A stretch of DNA of 47,614 bases from Streptomyces malaysiensis subsp. samsunensis (GCF_024519315.1 NZ_JANIIC010000071.1:1-47614); one strand, 5' to 3'. Counted from the first letter of the stretch, positions 1 to 10,730 are shown. Numbers and translations: made by a program. Notes: generated from the letters alone by a model not told the origin.

Positions 1-894
1 ATCCACAGGAAGCTGACGGCCCGGTCGCCGCTGGCGAGGAAGCGCTGTCCCGCCGCCGCGGGATGGGCCATGGCCCGCAGATGGAGGTCGGCCACATCGC
101 GCACGTCCACCACGCCGAAGTGCGTACGGGGGACGGCGGACATCTCTCCCGCCAGCATCGCCCGCACGAGCTCCGTCGAGGCGGACAGCCGGGGGCCGAG
201 CGTCGGGCCGAAGATCCCGGTCGGGTTGATCACCGTGAATTCGAGGCCGTCCCCCTCCTTCTCCGCGAATTCCCAGGCGGCCAGTTCCGCGATGGTCTTC
301 GACCGGATGTAGGGGGCGTTGTCGTCTGCGGGGTCGGTCCAGTCGCTCTCGTCGTACTCGTTCCCATCCTTCGCGCTGTATCCCACCGCCGCGAACGAGG
401 ACGTCATCACGACCCTCTTCACACCGTGGTCCCGTGCGGCCCTCAGCACACGAAGGGTGCCGTCCCGTGCGGGGACGATCAGGTCGTCCGCGTTCTCCGG
501 CTGGACGGAGGGGAACGGTGACGCGACATGAAGGACGCGGGTACAGTCCGCCACCGCGTCGTCCCAGCCGTCATCCGAGGTCAGATCGGCGCTGACGACA
601 TCGAGCCGCCCGCCGGGATCGACACCGGCGGCCGCTATGGCCGACCGTACGCTCGCTTCGGCGCTCGCGGCCCGACCGTACGCTCGCTTCGGCGCTCGCG
701 GCCCGGCCGTGCGAACGGACGGTGGTGCGGACCCGATGGCCGCTCCGCAGCAGACGGCTGATCACATGGGTGCCGACATAGCCATTGCCTCCGGTGACCA
801 GGACGAGTTCGCCACCGTCGGAATCGTTGTTGTTGATTTTGGTGTCGTTGTTGATATCGGCGTCAGTGGACACGGGGATCGTCTTGCCTTCCAT
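1..894 (-). pseudogene. NAD(P)-dependent SDR / aldehyde reductase-type epimerase, N-terminal part, frameshifted
   Basis: Extended short-chain dehydrogenase of the dihydroflavonol-reductase/aldehyde-reductase type. The Rossmann motif TGGNGYVG lies near the N-terminus, and the catalytic elements TSSFAAVGY and YIRSK (YxxxK) are readable further on. After about 60 codons the frame is broken by an exact 31-bp tandem duplication (641-702). Deleting one copy restores a continuous reading (SVRSAIAAAGVDPGGRLDV and onward) to the window edge. The start at 894 is chosen for protein similarity; no strong ribosome site is seen. It lies 39 nt behind the MerR remnant, so the two were probably an operon. The protein runs off the left edge; its C-terminal part is at 47362-47614. 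I infer an inactive gene unless the duplication is a sequencing error. Confidence 0.85.
641..702. repeat. 31-bp exact tandem duplication inside the SDR gene
   Basis: Two identical 31-bp units at 641-671 and 672-702. Because 31 is not a multiple of three, the extra copy shifts the SDR frame. Removing it restores the conserved protein, so this is a recent slippage-type lesion or an assembly error. Confidence 0.95.
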
Positions 895-932
895 GGACCG
901 CTGTGGATTTCTTTGAACTGGCCGGTTGCTTC

Positions 933-1175
933 TCACAGTGCGTCCATGACGTCCGTGACCTCTTCGACCGCCCGGCGCTCAGCGTCGGGGTCGCCGCGCT
1001 CGCGCGCGTCCCACATGTCCGCCTTGAGCCGCAGATAGCGCAGCCGGACCTCCATGAGGGCCATCTCCCGCTCCAGGCGCTCCGCGTTGCGCCGGAAGAG
1101 GTCGCGCAGTGGGGCGGCGCCCTGCGCGCCCTCGTCGAGGTGGCCGAGGTAGGCGCGCATGTCCCGCAGTACGGC
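933..1175 (-). pseudogene. MerR-family regulator, C-terminal fragment
   Basis: The last roughly 78 codons read LRDMRAYLGHLDEG, then a long charged amphipathic helix (LFRRNAERLEREMALMEVRL) ending VEEVTDVMDAL and stop. This is the dimerisation coiled coil and tail usual for small MerR regulators. The winged-helix DNA-binding half is absent: upstream of about 1175 the sequence becomes GH127 in another frame. MerR genes often precede an SDR they control, and the SDR follows 39 nt downstream. I infer that one deletion removed the MerR N-terminus and the GH127 C-terminus. Assignment to MerR rests on the C-terminal pattern and context only. Confidence 0.6.
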
Positions 1176-2383
1176 CAGCCCATGCCGTAGTTGTGCGGAC
1201 AGCAGCGGTACTGGTCGACGCCCGGCTGGTAGGACTGCATCGCGAAGCCGTTCTGGAACTGCCCCTGGGACTTCACCGCGTTGTTCAGATCGATGGTGTT
1301 CGCGCTGGTGATGTAGTGGGTGCCGGTGCCCTGTGGGTCGAGGGCGGCGGGCAGCATGTTGAACGCCAGGTCCTCGCAGCGGTCCGCCCACACCGGGTCG
1401 CCGGTGATCCGCGTCAGCAGTTCATGGCTGGCCATGAACTCGACGATGCCGCAGGTCTCGAAGCCCTGCCGGGGGTCGCCGAAACCCGGCCGGTAGTTCT
1501 CGTCCCCCGCGAAGCCACCGCCCGGGAACTGGCCGTATGCGCCGAGCACCGACGCATAGGTGCGATAGGTCGCCTGTCTGAGCTCGGCGGAGCCGGTCAG
1601 CTGGGCGTACTGGGTCGGCTCGCGGAAGCCCTGGGCGATGTTGACGTTGTGCGGGCTCGGCAGGTTGTCGACCCAATTGGCGCCGTACGTATGCATCTTG
1701 CGGGCGAGGTCGAGGAGGAACGCCTCGCCGGTGCGGCGGTACAGCCATATGGCCGTGTCGAGCCCGTCGCCCCAGCGGTAGGAGACCCAGCTGGAGTCGA
1801 AGGCGCCCGGCCCCTGCGCGTTCATGAAGCTCAGGAAGCGGGTGAGGAAGGGGACCACACGCTCGTCGCCGGTGAATTCCTCATGCGTGCGCAGGGCCAT
1901 GAGCAGGGGGAGGAACGGCCAGAAGTCGGGGCCGCCGTTAAGCTGTGTGCGCAGGGAGCGCGGCCCGAAGAAGCCGTCGCTCTGCTGGGTGGCGAGGATG
2001 GCGTCGATCCATTTGCGGGAGTTCGCGAGCGCGGCCTGGTCACGGGTGGCCACGGCCAGCGGGACATAGCCACGCAGCCAGTAGGGCACCTCCTCCCAGC
2101 CGCCCCGGTCCGGATGGGTCCATCCGGTGGTGTCGAAGTCGAGGAAGTGCGAGCGCTCCTCGTACCGGCCGCAGAGTCCGTGGAGTTGGAGACGCAGCTG
2201 CTCGGCCAGCCAGCCGCGCGGGCTGACGCTCCCGGACGGCAGCCGGTCGAAGGAGTCGGGGAGCGGGGCCCTCGGCCGCCGGGCCGTGGACGCCACGGCG
2301 GCCGGGGCCAGGTGTCCGGCGAGCGCGGGGGCGCCGAGGGTGAGGGCGCCGGTGCGGAGGAAGCGACGTCGGTCGAGGGGCAT
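1166..2383 (-). pseudogene. GH127 beta-L-arabinofuranosidase-like exported protein, truncated
   Basis: Secreted glycoside hydrolase of family 127 (DUF1680), which removes beta-L-arabinofuranosyl residues from plant glycans. A Tat signal (RRRFLRTGALTLGAPALAG) opens the protein. The start at 2383 has CAGGAG upstream and is preferred over the in-frame ATG at 2434. The (alpha/alpha)6 barrel region is readable through DGFFGPRSL, YGANWVDNLPSPHNVN, FETCGIVEFM and CCPHNYGMGWPY, about 406 codons. Immediately after that motif, homology stops and MerR sequence begins in another frame. Family members are normally well over 600 aa, so the C-terminal half is missing. The ORF stays open to 863 but the extra residues are MerR DNA read out of frame. 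Confidence 0.85.
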
Positions 2384-2500
2384 CGTGCGGCTCCTGTCGG
2401 TGGAGTGCCGAGGAAGACGGGTCGTGCCTGACATCGTTGTCGCGCATCACAGCACGCCACCGGCGCGCTGTCCAGGAGTTCGGCAGACCGCCTTGCCGCC

Positions 2501-3253
2501 ATGGGCTCTATGCTGAGCGCGATGTCCGCACCCCAGGGCCCCACCTGTCGCGAGCTCGTCGTCCAGGCGCTGTCCTCCGTCGAGCATGGCTACGACCTGC
2601 TGGCCCCGAAGTTCGACCACACCGCGTACCGGACCCCGGCGGCGGTGCTGGACTCCGTGGCGGGTGCCCTGCGCGGGCTCGGCCCCTTCGACCGCGGCCT
2701 CGACGTGTGCTGCGGAACCGGCGCGGGGATGGGGGCGCTGCGGCAGGTGTGCCGGGAGCGGATCACCGGCGTCGACTTCAGCGCGGGCATGCTGGCCGTC
2801 GCCCGGGCCCGTACGCCGGAGGTGCCAGGCGCCCCGCACCCGGACTGGGTACGCGCCGACGCGCGCGCCCTCCCGTTCGGGCCGGTCTTCGACCTGGCGG
2901 TGAGCTTCGGGGCGTTCGGCCACTTCCTGCCCCGGGAGCGCCCGGGACTCTTCGCCCAGGTCCACTCCGCGCTCCGGCCGGGCGGCCGGTTCGCCTTCCC
3001 GATCGTGGCACCGGCCCGCCCCGGGTCCCGGCCCTACTGGTCGCTCCTGGCGTTCGACACCGCGATGCGGGTGCGTAACGCGCTGTGGTGGCCGCGTTTC
3101 GTGATGTACTACCGGACCTTCCGGCTCGCCGAGGTACGGGAGGAGCTGATCCGGACCGGGTTCGAGGTCGAGCTGCGGGCACTGGAGGAACTCGGCCGAC
3201 GGGCGGACGGCAGCCCCCGCTGCCGGCTGGTGGTGGCCACCCGGCCGGTGTGA
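2501..3253 (+). CDS. class I SAM-dependent methyltransferase
   Basis: Rossmann-fold methyltransferase of the UbiE/Methyltransf_11 type, about 250 aa. Motif I is GLDVCCGTGAGMGAL, followed by the acidic residue of motif II (ITGVDFSAGM) and the post-motif region FDLAVSFGAFGHF. A further block, LRPGGRFAFPIV, is the usual motif III. The substrate cannot be deduced. The gene is divergent from the GH127 fragment. The start is uncertain: ATG at 2501, 2510 and 2522 are all in frame and none has a strong ribosome site; the last gives MSAPQGPTCREL. The protein appears intact, unlike its neighbours on both sides. Confidence 0.85.
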   Translation: MGSMLSAMSAPQGPTCRELVVQALSSVEHGYDLLAPKFDHTAYRTPAAVLDSVAGALRGLGPFDRGLDVCCGTGAGMGALRQVCRERITGVDFSAGMLAVARARTPEVPGAPHPDWVRADARALPFGPVFDLAVSFGAFGHFLPRERPGLFAQVHSALRPGGRFAFPIVAPARPGSRPYWSLLAFDTAMRVRNALWWPRFVMYYRTFRLAEVREELIRTGFEVELRALEELGRRADGSPRCRLVVATRPV

Positions 3254-3359
3254 GCCCCACGCGGTACGCGGCGGATCGCGGGCGTATGGCGGACTGCTTG
3301 CTCACGGTGGATCGTGGACCCACGGCCGGCAACCCGAGCGGCGGTGGCGGCGACCTGAG

Positions 3360-3376
3360 GCTGACAACCTGTCAGC
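3360..3376. promoter_or_regulatory. inverted repeat upstream of the pectate lyase
   Basis: GCTGACAACCTGTCAGC is a perfect inverted repeat with 7-bp arms around ACC, ending 18 nt before the GTG start of the pectate lyase remnant. The size and position suit an operator, for example for a GntR- or IclR-type pectin regulator; the regulator is not in view. Confidence 0.55.
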
Positions 3377-3394
3377 TATCCAAGGGAGTTCACA

Positions 3395-3921
3395 GTGCGC
3401 TCATTCCTCGCGCGCCTGGCCACCGTGCTGGCCGCCTTGGCCGCGCTGGTCGCCGCGCCCGGTGTCGCGACGGCCGCCCCCTCGCGCGCCGCGGACGACT
3501 GGAACCCGCCCACGAACCTGGTGCAGCCGCTGGGCGAGGTGTGGAACCACATCGAGTCGACCTACCCCGCAACCCGTCCGCCGACAACATCGCCCATGCG
3601 CATCTGTACAACAACTACCTACAGGACGACCCCGGCACGGACATCAACTCCTCCTATGGCAACTACGCCCGGGGGGACACCAAGATGGTGCTGGAGAACA
3701 GCTACTTCCAGGGCTTCAAGAACCCCGTCATCAAGGACAGCACGGCCACCCTGGTCCAGCGCGGCAACCTCTTCGTCAACACCAGTGGCCGCAACGAGAG
3801 CGGTGGCACCGCCTTCGACCCGAAGGCGTACTACTCCTACTCCCTCGACCCCGCCGACCGGGTGCCGTCCATCGTGAGCTCCGGCTCGGGCCCCACCTCG
3901 GCCATCGGCACCACCGGCTGA
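3395..3921 (+). pseudogene. pectate lyase (PL1-like), internally deleted
   Basis: Secreted polygalacturonate lyase remnant. The N-terminus is a Sec signal (MRSFLARLATVLAALAALVA, cleavage after ATAAPSRA) followed by WNPPTNLVQPLGEVWNHIES. At about 3565-3580 the frame changes and the C-terminal parallel-beta-helix sequence appears: SADNIAHAHLYNNYLQD, SSYGNYARGDTKMVLENSYF and QRGNLFVNTSG. Family members are around 400 aa or more, while only about 58 plus 110 codons remain. The segment that would carry the calcium-binding aspartates and catalytic arginine is missing. The start is GTG 3395 with AAGGGAG upstream. I infer a deletion of roughly 200 codons that also broke the frame. Confidence 0.8.
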
Positions 3922-3946
3922 CGAGGCGGGGCGGCGCGCCACGCCC

Positions 3947-5188
3947 TCACCCGGCCTCGTGGCCGTCTTGCCTGTCGTGGCCGTCGTAGCCGGGGAGGGT
4001 CAGCGCCGAGTGCGCATGCCGGCCCGCGCCGCTGAACACGGCGGACGGGTCGCGCAGCGCCTCGTTGCGCCGGGCCAGGTCCTCGGCGGTGCGCGGGGAC
4101 AGACCCGCGCTTCCTTCGGTGGCGAGCGCCTGGTTCATCTCCACGAAGGACCGCACGGTGCGCTCATAGCCTTCGAAGGCGTCGCCGTGGTGGGCGCCCG
4201 CGGCCAGTCCCGCGGCCAGTTCACCGGCGAGGACGTACGCGCCGACCAGCGCCAGGCTCGACCCCTGGCCGGAGAAGAACGACGGTGCGTAGGCGGCGTC
4301 GCCCACCAGGGCGACCCGGCCCGCGGACCACCGTGGCATATGGATCTGGCTGACCACGTCGAAGAAGAGGTCGTCGCTGTCCCGCATGGCGGCGACCATA
4401 CGCGGCACCTCCCAGCCGTATCCGGAGAACACCCCGGCCACGAGGTCGCGTTGGGCGGCGGGGTCGCGGAAGGCGTCGAAGGGCGGCTCGGTGCGCAGGA
4501 AGCTGAGGAAGGCGTGGACCCGGTCGCCGTCGCGGGGTGCGTAGAGGACGGCGGTCCGGCCCGGGACGTTCCAGGTGAGACCCTCGTGTGCGAGCCCCAG
4601 ATGGTTGGGCATGGTGAAGCCGGCGAAGCAGTAGTCGAGGTAGCGGTGGTAGCGCTCCTCGGGGCCGAAGGCCAGGCTCCTGGTGTGCGAGTGGATTCCG
4701 TCGGCGCCGATGACCAGGTCGAAGGTGCGCCGGGCGCCGCCGCGGAAGGCCACGTCCACCCCGCCGTCGTGGTCATGGAGGGTGGCGATGGAGTCGTTGA
4801 AGAGGAGCTCGACGTCGTCGCCGATCGCACCGTAGAGGATCTCGGCCAGCTCACCGCGGGGGATTTCGAGGTCATGGCCCTCCTCGCCGCCGGAGATGGT
4901 TTCGGGCCGGATGGCGGCTATCGGGTGGCCCTTCTCGTCGAGGAAGGAGATCCGACGGACGCCGACATGGGCCTCCCGGAGCCGGGGGAGCACCCCCATG
5001 CGCCGGACGACCTCGACCGCGGTGCCGCGGATGTCGATGGGGTAGCCGCCCCCGCGCAGGGCGGGCGCCTTCTCGACGAGTGTGACCGCGAAGCCGTACC
5101 GGCGGAGCCAGTAGGCCAGCGCGGGGCCGGCGATGCTGGCGCCGGCGACCAGGACCGTGCGTTTCGACGCGGTGTTCAGGCCGCCCAT
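3947..5188 (-). CDS. FAD-dependent aromatic-ring monooxygenase (PHBH/TetX-like)
   Basis: Class A flavoprotein monooxygenase, 413 aa. The N-terminal FAD-binding motif is VLVAGASIAGPALAYWLRRYG, the DG motif is DLVIGADGIHSHTR, and the second FAD motif is GRVALVGDAAYAPSFFSGQG. These match the p-hydroxybenzoate hydroxylase / TetX / UbiH superfamily, which use NAD(P)H and O2 to hydroxylate aromatic or polyketide substrates. The ATG at 5188 has GGAGAGG upstream. It is divergent from a MarR gene and the shared promoter holds two MarR-like palindromes, so repression by MarR with relief by a small aromatic ligand is likely. The actual substrate is unknown. Confidence 0.9.
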   Translation of the reverse strand: MGGLNTASKRTVLVAGASIAGPALAYWLRRYGFAVTLVEKAPALRGGGYPIDIRGTAVEVVRRMGVLPRLREAHVGVRRISFLDEKGHPIAAIRPETISGGEEGHDLEIPRGELAEILYGAIGDDVELLFNDSIATLHDHDGGVDVAFRGGARRTFDLVIGADGIHSHTRSLAFGPEERYHRYLDYCFAGFTMPNHLGLAHEGLTWNVPGRTAVLYAPRDGDRVHAFLSFLRTEPPFDAFRDPAAQRDLVAGVFSGYGWEVPRMVAAMRDSDDLFFDVVSQIHMPRWSAGRVALVGDAAYAPSFFSGQGSSLALVGAYVLAGELAAGLAAGAHHGDAFEGYERTVRSFVEMNQALATEGSAGLSPRTAEDLARRNEALRDPSAVFSGAGRHAHSALTLPGYDGHDRQDGHEAG

Positions 5189-5229
5189 GGGCGTTCCTCT
5201 CCGGCCCTCCCCTGAGGAGGGCCTGATGT

Positions 5230-5314
5230 ATACCTAACTCAGGTATCCTTTTTGATGGCGTGAAAGGCTCTGGGTGCAGAGCCGATGAGCACGACTATAT
5301 ACCTAACTTAGGTA
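5230..5314. promoter_or_regulatory. paired MarR-type operators in the divergent promoter
   Basis: Two related palindromes: ATACCTAACTCAGGTAT at 5230-5246 and TACCTAACTTAGGTA at 5300-5314. The inner core ACCTAA-C-TTAGGT of the second is perfect; the first has one mismatch. Their centres are 69 bp apart. One lies near the monooxygenase start, the other 18 bp from the MarR start. Confidence 0.85.
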
Positions 5315-5331
5315 GATGTGGAGGGCGGGAG

Positions 5332-5850
5332 ATGACCGCCGAGGGACCGGAGGCCGGGCAGGGCGGCGACGGCGAACACGATCTGCTGGCCATGCTGCCC
5401 CGGCTGACGCAGCTCAGCGGCGCCGTGAACCGGGGCCGGCTGACCGAGCGCGCCATGGAGGCCGCCGGTGTGGCCGTGGACCGGCCCGCGATGTCGGTCC
5501 TCGTCTCCCTGCATGTGGCGGGCGGCCCGCTGCGCGTGGGGGAGATCGCCGCACGGATGCAGGTCGTCGGGCCCCATGTCACCCGGCAGGTTAACGAGTT
5601 GGCGCGGCGCGGCCTGGTCCGCCGGGTCACCGATCCGGACGATCAGCGCGCTCGGCTCATCGAGCCGACCGCCGAGGGGGCGGCGGCGACCGAACGCTAT
5701 ATGCGGACGGTCCTCGGATGGTTCAGCGACGCCCTCGCCGGCTGGAGCCCGCAGGACCGCGAGGTCTTCGGCCGCCTGCTCGCGCGCTTCGTCGACGACC
5801 TCACCGCCCATCTGGACTCCTTCGGCGACGATGACGATCGGCCCGTATGA
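5332..5850 (+). CDS. MarR-family transcriptional regulator
   Basis: Winged-helix repressor of 172 aa that normally binds palindromic DNA as a dimer and releases it on binding a small phenolic or other ligand. The wHTH is visible as LRVGEIAARMQVVGPHVTRQ (recognition helix) followed by the wing with the family signature DPDDQRARLIEPTAEG. Flanking helices form the dimer interface. The ATG at 5332 is preferred over 5260 because GGAGGGCGGGAG lies just upstream and the longer form would cover an operator. It is divergent from the FAD monooxygenase and probably autoregulates through the two palindromes. Confidence 0.92.
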   Translation: MTAEGPEAGQGGDGEHDLLAMLPRLTQLSGAVNRGRLTERAMEAAGVAVDRPAMSVLVSLHVAGGPLRVGEIAARMQVVGPHVTRQVNELARRGLVRRVTDPDDQRARLIEPTAEGAAATERYMRTVLGWFSDALAGWSPQDREVFGRLLARFVDDLTAHLDSFGDDDDRPV

Positions 5851-5927
5851 GCCCGCGGAAGTCGTGCCCGGCGACGGCGGGCAGCGCGTTCGCCGTGCGG
5901 TGGATTCGAGGCCCCGGCCGGTGTGGC

Positions 5928-6392
5928 CTAAAGGCCCGTCTCCACGAGCGCGGCCAGCTTGTCCAGGGACATGCGGGTCCCCAGCTCGTTGTCGGCGACC
6001 GGGACCACGTCGGGGATCCCCTCGTGCACGATGAGGACGTCCGTACCACCGCCCTCCGCGTCGGTGAGCGTGGTCGTGATGGTCATCGTGGAGCGGAGGG
6101 CGGCATCCGTGGTCTCGAACTCGGACACCTCGACCACCTGCTCATCCGGCACCAGCCGGGTGAAACGGCCGTGGTAGGTGTCCGTATGGGCGCCCGACTT
6201 GCCGGTGCCCGCCGGGTCGTCGTAGCTGAGCGAGATGCGGAAGGCGCCCCCTTCGCGGGGCTCGAACTCATGCACCCGGCAGGTCATGCCGTCGGGCACC
6301 CGCCAGGTCGCGATGGCGCTCGCATCGAGGAGCGCCCGGTAGACGGCCGGGCGCGGGGCGTTCACACGCCGGGAGACTCGCATGGCATACAT
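5928..6392 (-). CDS. SRPBCC / AHSA1-like domain protein
   Basis: 154-aa single-domain protein of the activator-of-Hsp90-ATPase (AHSA1) branch of the START/SRPBCC fold. The signatures are RVNAPRPAVYRALLDASAIATW near the N-terminus, FEPREGGAFRISLSYDDP, and the C-terminal long helix ADNELGTRMSLDKLAALVE. The fold encloses a hydrophobic ligand cavity; in bacteria members are stress or ligand-binding proteins, frequently unassigned. It is convergent with the MarR gene. No function more precise than this is supported. Confidence 0.88.
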   Translation of the reverse strand: MYAMRVSRRVNAPRPAVYRALLDASAIATWRVPDGMTCRVHEFEPREGGAFRISLSYDDPAGTGKSGAHTDTYHGRFTRLVPDEQVVEVSEFETTDAALRSTMTITTTLTDAEGGGTDVLIVHEGIPDVVPVADNELGTRMSLDKLAALVETGL

Positions 6393-6466
6393 GTGCTCAA
6401 CCTAGCGGCCGGGCGGTGGGCGGATGAGCCGGTGGCACCGGAATCACCGCCGCGGTTCGGCCGAGC

Positions 6467-6504
6467 GGTGGCGGAGGTCTTGCGTCCGTAAGACCTCCGC
6501 CACC
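6467..6504 (-). terminator. strong hairpin terminator behind sdhB
   Basis: Perfect 15-bp stem (6467-6481 pairs with 6490-6504) with an 8-nt loop, about 55 nt beyond the sdhB stop. There is no long T tract, as is usual for actinobacterial terminators. Confidence 0.8.
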
Positions 6505-6558
6505 GGGGCACCCGTCCACGGAGCGTTGTCGAGGGGTGCCGTTCCTGGGGGAGTGCGA

Positions 6559-7301
6559 TCAGCGCTTGACCTTGCGGGACGCCCGCAGCCACTCCTTGTT
6601 CATCGCGGTGATGGAGAACAGGGGGATGCCCTTGGGACAGGCCGTGGCGCACTCACCGGTGAGGGTGCAGCCGCCGAAGCCCTCCGCGTCCATCTGGGAC
6701 ACCATGTCCAGCACCCGGGTCTCCCGCTCCGGAGAGCCCTGGGGCAGCACATTGAGATGGTTGACCTTGGCCGAGGTGAACAGCATCGCCGCACCGTTGG
6801 GGCAGGCCGCCACGCAGGCGCCGCAGCCGATGCACTCGGCGTGCTCGAAGGCGTAGTCCGCGTCCGCCTTGGGCACCGGAGTGGCGTGTGCTTCCGGCGC
6901 GGAGCCGGTCGGGGCGGTGATGTAGCCACCCGCCTGGATCACCCGGTCGAACGCGGAGCGGTCCACCACCAGGTCCTTGATGACCGGGAAGGCGGCGGCG
7001 CGCCATGGCTCGATGTCGATGGTGTCGCCGTCCTGGAAGGACCGCATATGGAGCTGGCAGGTGGTGGTGCGCTCCGGACCGTGGGCGTCACCGTTGATCA
7101 CCAGGCTGCACGCACCGCAGATGCCCTCACGGCAGTCGTGGTCGAAGGCCACCGGCTCCTCGCCCTTGAGGATGAGTTCCTCGTTGAGGACGTCGAGCAT
7201 CTCCAGGAAGGACATGTCCTGGGAGACGTCGTCGACCTGGTAGGTGGCCATGGCGCCGGGGGAGTCGGCGTTCTGCTGGCGCCAGACGCGCAGGGTGAGC
7301 T

Positions 7302-7305
<4 letters not shown>
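6559..7305 (-). CDS. sdhB: succinate dehydrogenase/fumarate reductase iron-sulfur subunit
   Basis: Electron-transfer subunit of complex II, 248 aa, passing electrons from the flavoprotein to the membrane quinone. The plant-ferredoxin [2Fe-2S] site is CREGICGACSLV plus a later Cys. The second half holds CIGCGACVAACPNGA and CTLTGECATACPKG for the [4Fe-4S] and [3Fe-4S] centres. It is the last gene of sdhCAB, overlapping sdhA by 4 nt (translational coupling). The short C-terminal part and single large cytochrome subunit place it with the non-classical SdhB type, like mycobacterial Sdh1 and the S. coelicolor SCO0922-0924 set (from memory), rather than the four-subunit enzyme. Confidence 0.95.
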
Positions 7306-9269
<1,964 letters not shown>

Positions 9270-9271
9270 GG

Positions 9272-10000
9272 TCAGCTCACCACTCCGGTCATGACACCGA
9301 CGGGCACGGAGATGAACCCGACGGTCAGAACGATCGCCAGGGCGTTGGCGATGGCCTTGAGGGCACGGTCACGGGTGCGGTTGCCCGCGCCGAGGGTCTG
9401 TGCGGCGCTCCAGAAGCCATGCCGGACGTGCAGGCCCATGGCCAGCATCGCCACGATGTAGATGACGTTCCCGTACCAGGTGGAGAAGGTGTCCACCACG
9501 TTCTGGTACGGATGGCCCTCCTGGAATCCGCCGGAGTGCGTGGTGCCGGTGGTGAGGTCCAGGACGTGCCAGACGATGAACAGACCCAGGATCACCCCGC
9601 CCCAGCGCATGGTCCGGGTCGCATAGCTCATCCGTGGCTTGGTGTGGACGTACTTCTGCGGGCGGGCCTTGATGTCCCGCCTGCTCAGCTGGTAGGCGGA
9701 CACACCGTGCAGGATCACCGAGGCGAGAAGGACCACACGGGCGATCCACAGGCCCCACTGATGGTGCAGAACGGGCGCCCCCATGACGCGCAGCCAGTGT
9801 CCGTAGGCGTTGAACTCCTCCGGGCCGAAGAAGATCTTCGTGTTCCCGAGCATGTGGACGCAGAGGTAACCGATCATGATCAGACCGGTCACGCCCATGA
9901 CGATCTTCTTGCCGAGGGTCGATTGCCAGAATGAGAGCGCTATGGACGGCCGCCGCTCCGCCTGCGTCGGACGCTGCTCCGGCCGCGTTGTCAATGCCAT
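9272..10000 (-). CDS. sdhC: succinate dehydrogenase cytochrome b subunit
   Basis: Membrane anchor of complex II, about 242 aa with five hydrophobic helices, of the cytochrome b558 type that carries both haems in a single chain. Candidate haem-ligand histidines occur in LCVHMLGN, VILHGVSAYQL, IVWHVLDL and MGLHVRHGFW. The ATG at 10000 is taken rather than GTG 10006; neither has a clear ribosome site, so the message may be nearly leaderless. It is the first gene of the sdhCAB operon. Confidence 0.92.
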   Translation of the reverse strand: MALTTRPEQRPTQAERRPSIALSFWQSTLGKKIVMGVTGLIMIGYLCVHMLGNTKIFFGPEEFNAYGHWLRVMGAPVLHHQWGLWIARVVLLASVILHGVSAYQLSRRDIKARPQKYVHTKPRMSYATRTMRWGGVILGLFIVWHVLDLTTGTTHSGGFQEGHPYQNVVDTFSTWYGNVIYIVAMLAMGLHVRHGFWSAAQTLGAGNRTRDRALKAIANALAIVLTVGFISVPVGVMTGVVS

Positions 10001-10030
10001 GGACACGACGTTAGAACCGGGCGGGTCAAA

Positions 10031-10068
10031 AGGGCCAAGATATGATTCTGATCATCTCAATAGGCCCT
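10031..10068. promoter_or_regulatory. nested inverted repeats upstream of sdhCAB
   Basis: An inner inverted repeat ATGAT-TCTG-ATCAT (10042-10055) sits inside outer arms AGGGCC (10031-10036) and GGCCCT (10063-10068), 31-68 bp upstream of sdhC. This could be an operator for a respiratory or redox regulator; no specific regulator is assigned. Confidence 0.5.
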
Positions 10069-10148
10069 GGCTATCGAGGACCGCACAGATCAGGCCAGGC
10101 TTGACCTCGCCGTCCACGCGGCCAGGGAAAGCGGTCAGGGAAAAACGG

Positions 10149-10730
10149 TCAGTGGAAGCCCTCGCGGGTGATCGTGATGGCCTGGCGGAGGAGGTCCACG
10201 GCATCGCGTTCACGCCGCTCGAGAGCCGTCTGCCCGACGACGCGGAAGGTGGCCAGGAGGGTCGCGGCGAGGATCTGGGCCCGCAGCGGGGTGTCCGGTC
10301 CGGCGGGGAGACGCTCTTCGACGGCCTCGGCGAGGTCGCGTTCGGCGGCGGCGTAGGTGGCGACCAGTTCGGGCAGCAGCGCCGGATGCAGACGCAGGCT
10401 CCGGTAGCCCTCCTCCTGCGCCGGATCGGTGGCGAACTCGGCGGAGTGCTGCTCGGCGGCGCCGATGACCGCCGTCATCAGGGACTCCCGCGCCGGGCGG
10501 GCGCGGATGAGCTCGACCAGCCGGACCGTGTGCGCCCTGTCGCGGTGCAGCAGCGCCTGCTCCTTGCTGGTGAAGTAGTTGGAGAAGGTGCGCCGGGAGA
10601 CGGTGGCGGCATCGGCGATGGCCTCCACCGTGAGGTGCTCGACGCCGTGCTCGGCGGCGAGGCGCACGGCGGCGTCGTGCAGTGACTGGCGGGTCGCCGC
10701 CTTCTTGCGCTCACGCAGGCCGGTAGTCAT
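10149..10730 (-). CDS. TetR-family transcriptional regulator
   Basis: 193-aa repressor. The N-terminal HTH reads ATRQSLHDAAVRLAAEHGVE, then LTVEAIADAATVSRRTFSNY with the typical YF/FTSKEQAL ending of the TetR domain. The remaining all-helical part is the ligand-binding domain and carries no recognisable substrate clue. The start ATG 10730 is fixed by the HTH position. It is divergent from the Baeyer-Villiger monooxygenase across a 180-bp gap and most likely represses that gene and the lactonase-like gene behind it. Confidence 0.93.
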   Translation of the reverse strand: MTTGLRERKKAATRQSLHDAAVRLAAEHGVEHLTVEAIADAATVSRRTFSNYFTSKEQALLHRDRAHTVRLVELIRARPARESLMTAVIGAAEQHSAEFATDPAQEEGYRSLRLHPALLPELVATYAAAERDLAEAVEERLPAGPDTPLRAQILAATLLATFRVVGQTALERRERDAVDLLRQAITITREGFH

